Below, in pieces: positions 32,875-35,394 of a DNA stretch of 35,394 nt. A program made the translations under genes and the position numbers. The stretch's first letter is position 1. The number at the start of each line of letters is the position of its first letter. This DNA is from Hypsibius dujardini. Taxonomy: Eukaryota > Tardigrada > Eutardigrada > Parachela > Hypsibiidae. Location of the stretch: the NCBI GenBank assembly GCA_001579985.1, contig LRSR01008802.1, positions 1 through 35,394 of the forward strand. The letters are read 5' to 3'. The notes below the pieces were generated by a model. The model was not told the origin of the DNA. It ran no database searches and worked only from the letters and a program-made list of their open reading frames with translations.

Positions 32875-33687
32875 AACCCCCACACGTCACTATCGAAGGA
32901 AAGAAAAGTGTCCAGTGTGTACCACTTCAAAACAAATCGGCCGCATAAAACACACAAACGTGGATCGACTTTCGTGACGAAAATAAGATATTCTTAATCT
33001 GTATATGTAAACGTCACGATCGAACGAATGACCGCGCGAGAGAAAGACAGACACCAAGGAGCGCCCATCAATCCTACTTTTGCCGCAGAAGAACGGAATC
33101 TTTTCTCACCAACATCACGATCTCATGCGATCTCTAGCTCGCCACGTTCACATACACAGTACACACACACAGCCGGTCCGTGTGTGAGTTGAGAGAGAGA
33201 TGTGAGATGCGAGCGGCAGAAGAGCGCGAGCGACGGAAAGAGAGACGACCGACCGATGAAGGTCCAAATTTAAAACAGTCAAAAATGATGGATGACACTC
33301 ATTCCATTCCGTCAAAGCCGCTCTCCTTCTCTCTGTCTCCACTGCTCTCTCACTCGCGGCTCTCGGAGTCTCTCCGTAGAGTTCGTGCATCTCCCACATC
33401 CCACACAGTGAATGATACACTGTCCATACCCGCAATGTATTCCACACAAATCTCTAGCGCAAAGTTATGCGCTCGAAAGGCCGTTCGCGCTAATATACAG
33501 ACAAGAGACCCTCTCACTTGGGATTAGGCTACAAACAGACACAGACATGCATGCTTTACTCCAGATTGTGAAGATGGAACACAGAGAACTATCCATTATG
33601 AATTCAATGCACAGGCGAAAGTGTATGTAATAGCCACAAGAACAGACAGACAGTCTGCCTGGCGAGAAACCTACACACACAGACACA

Positions 33688-33825
33688 GACAATAACAGGC
33701 AAACAGACAGACAGACAAAGACAATAACAGGCAAACAGACAGACAGACACAGACAATAACAGGCAAACAGACAGACAGACACAGACAATAACAGGCAAAC
33801 AGACAGACAGACGCAGACAATAACG
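33688..33825. repeat. 32-bp tandem array, 4.3 units
   Basis: Units start at 33688, 33720, 33752, 33784 and 33816 (partial). Each begins GACAATAACAGGCAAACAGA, then CAGACAGACACA, with changes only in the last four bases. There are no spacers, so it is a tandem repeat, not a CRISPR. Confidence 0.95.
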
Positions 33826-34296
33826 AAACTTCGCAGACAGCTCCGAGAAGTGCGAATAAAGCAGTCAAACAGGCATTCTACGCAATGACAATCAAACGAT
33901 CAATCAATCAAACGACAACCACACGACTTGAATGAGGAATTCCCCCTCGGTGGTAATTTATCGTTTCCGTCAAGAAAGCACACTCCGTGTCTGACTCGCT
34001 GACTGCCTCCGACTACGGCCACTTGATGGATGGTCCTCCCCATACACATACACGAGAGTGGAGTAGCAAAAATCGGTGACCTTTGACTGATGAGACAGAT
34101 TGCCTCTCACTCCGACTCGCGCGCCAATATCAAACATATATGTATGTATATAAAGGTCTCGCTTGATCGGTCCGTCTGCTTATCGGACATTCCTCCCCCT
34201 CTCCCTCTCACACACCGACAACGGAATCTGAGCCCATGGATCCGCATGGGAGAGATGAAAACGCAGATCGGCGTGACCTTTCCGTGTCTGCATACT

Positions 34297-34388
34297 CAGA
34301 CACAGACACAGGCACAGGCACAGGCACAGACACAGACATAGGCACAGGCACAGACACATACAGGCTCACCCAAGCACGTCCCTTATCA

Positions 34389-34419
<31 letters not shown>

Positions 34420-34420
34420 G
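34297..34420. repeat. CAGACA/CAGGCA hexamers followed by (TG)n
   Basis: Hexamer units run to about 34360, then TG from about 34391 to 34420. Confidence 0.92.
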
Positions 34421-35346
34421 ATGAGTGAGAGACTTGTCTAGATATGTCAAGGCCTAATTGGCCGCCCAGAGTATCGAGTGTTTGAGCGATGGCCGTCATC
34501 GTCGTACCGCTCCCACTGCGCACGTTGCGAAGATCATATTCCTCTCCGTCTTATCGGAATGGAGGAATGATACACACCAGCATTGATACCTACAATTCCT
34601 GATGTATCAAAAGTTTTCTCACAGCAGGAGCTCATTACTGGTGTAGGAACGTCTGGGCGTGGGGGAGGATGGGGGAAAGGATCATTAGCCGGTCCGGCGA
34701 CGACGACGGAGAGATCGTTAAGGAACACGAAAGATGATCCATGAGAAAAATGGACTCTCCTTCGACGACGACGCATGCTATACCCGTCTGTGTCTATGTG
34801 TCTGTGTGGGTGCGTGTAACGAAAGCAGGGAATAAATTTGTTCGAAGATGGTTTGCATTTGGTTAGCGCGGGAAAAAATCAAGCATATCGTCTGACGCCA
34901 TGGTGACTCGATTCCGACGCTGGTCGTTGTGTTGGATACAATTAAGGGTATATACAGGGCGGGGGGGGGGAATGGGTTTAGATTTCATGGACTGGAGAAT
35001 ATGTGTGTCTATGTCTGGGTGGATGGAGGAGGGGAGGATGGGGATGGAATGGTGATGATGAAGGACGGATGTGGGCTTGATCATTTGCTCATTTAAATAT
35101 CTTGTAATTTCTTCCAGCGCAAGCTGCTGGTTGTGAATGTGATGTGAAGGGAAAGGGAGAGTTGGAAGCTCTCTTGTGGAAGTCAAAGCTGAACCAGATG
35201 TTTCGGGGGATCATCATCGCGCGCGCGCGCGCCACTTGTTCGCTATTAATCCGCATTACTGTTTTGTGACTCAACTCTGATCCAAATGATTTTCCAGGGT
35301 ACAGGCAGGGAGGCAGACCGGCAAGCAGAGAGACAGAGAGACATTC

Positions 35347-35394
<48 letters not shown>
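35347..35394. repeat. (CAGA)n microsatellite cut by the window edge
   Basis: Pure CAGA units run to the last base, so the true length is unknown. Confidence 0.95.

Larger units (their letters stand above)
31290..35394. other. Presumed Meis upstream intron; no N-terminal exon recognised
   Basis: No Meis-domain exon or other gene was recognised on either strand. It contains CAGA arrays (32086-32282, 32764-32873 and 35347-35394), a 32-bp tandem array (33688-33825), CAGACA/CAGGCA and (TG)n tracts (34297-34420) and a (GC)n run near 35217-35231. Confidence 0.65.

Noticed and set aside
33688-33825. CRISPR-like regular spacing
   Set aside because: The units are contiguous with no unique spacers, in animal DNA.

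Overview
This window is nuclear DNA from an animal. It carries parts or all of four spliced genes for conserved animal regulators, with GT-AG introns of about 0.1-1.5 kb. All four were rebuilt by joining exons whose reading phases agree and whose products align to well-known families. The species cannot be named. The gene families and compact introns suggest an invertebrate, probably a protostome such as an arthropod, but that is inference.

Layout: (1) 3453-5802, minus strand: a Runx/Runt-domain transcription factor. Three exons hold the whole Runt domain; the C-terminal exons are not found and probably lie before position 1. (2) 9823-13546, minus strand: a FoxK forkhead factor with an FHA domain. 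Start to stop are present in eight recognisable exons, but the end of the FHA domain falls in a 204-base N gap (11911-12114). (3) 19244-24877, plus strand: a complete eight-exon type II regulatory subunit of cAMP-dependent protein kinase (419 aa) with docking domain, autophosphorylation site and two cyclic-nucleotide-binding domains. (4) 28328-31289, minus strand: the 3' part of a Meis/Homothorax TALE homeobox gene, four exons covering the homeodomain and C-terminus; the exons for the N-terminal Pbx/Exd-binding domain are upstream, beyond the window. FoxK and PKA-R2 are divergent across about 5.7 kb; PKA-R2 and Meis are convergent across about 3.4 kb.

Intergenic and intronic DNA is full of simple repeats. 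Most striking are CTGT/CAGA tetranucleotide arrays in PKA-R2 and Meis introns, several beginning within about 15 bases of a 5' splice site. There are also (CA)n tracts, a 16-bp minisatellite, a 32-bp tandem array, a degenerate ~115-bp array, and several foldback (inverted-repeat) structures that look like small non-autonomous DNA elements.

Three of the genes are DNA-binding regulators and one is a signalling subunit. They are not an operon and nothing in the sequence shows that they act together. I found no evidence of a wholly new biological system. The most interesting leads are the complementary repeat arrays on both sides of the Meis homeodomain exons, lineage-specific changes in the Runt, FHA/forkhead and Meis domains, and the foldback elements.
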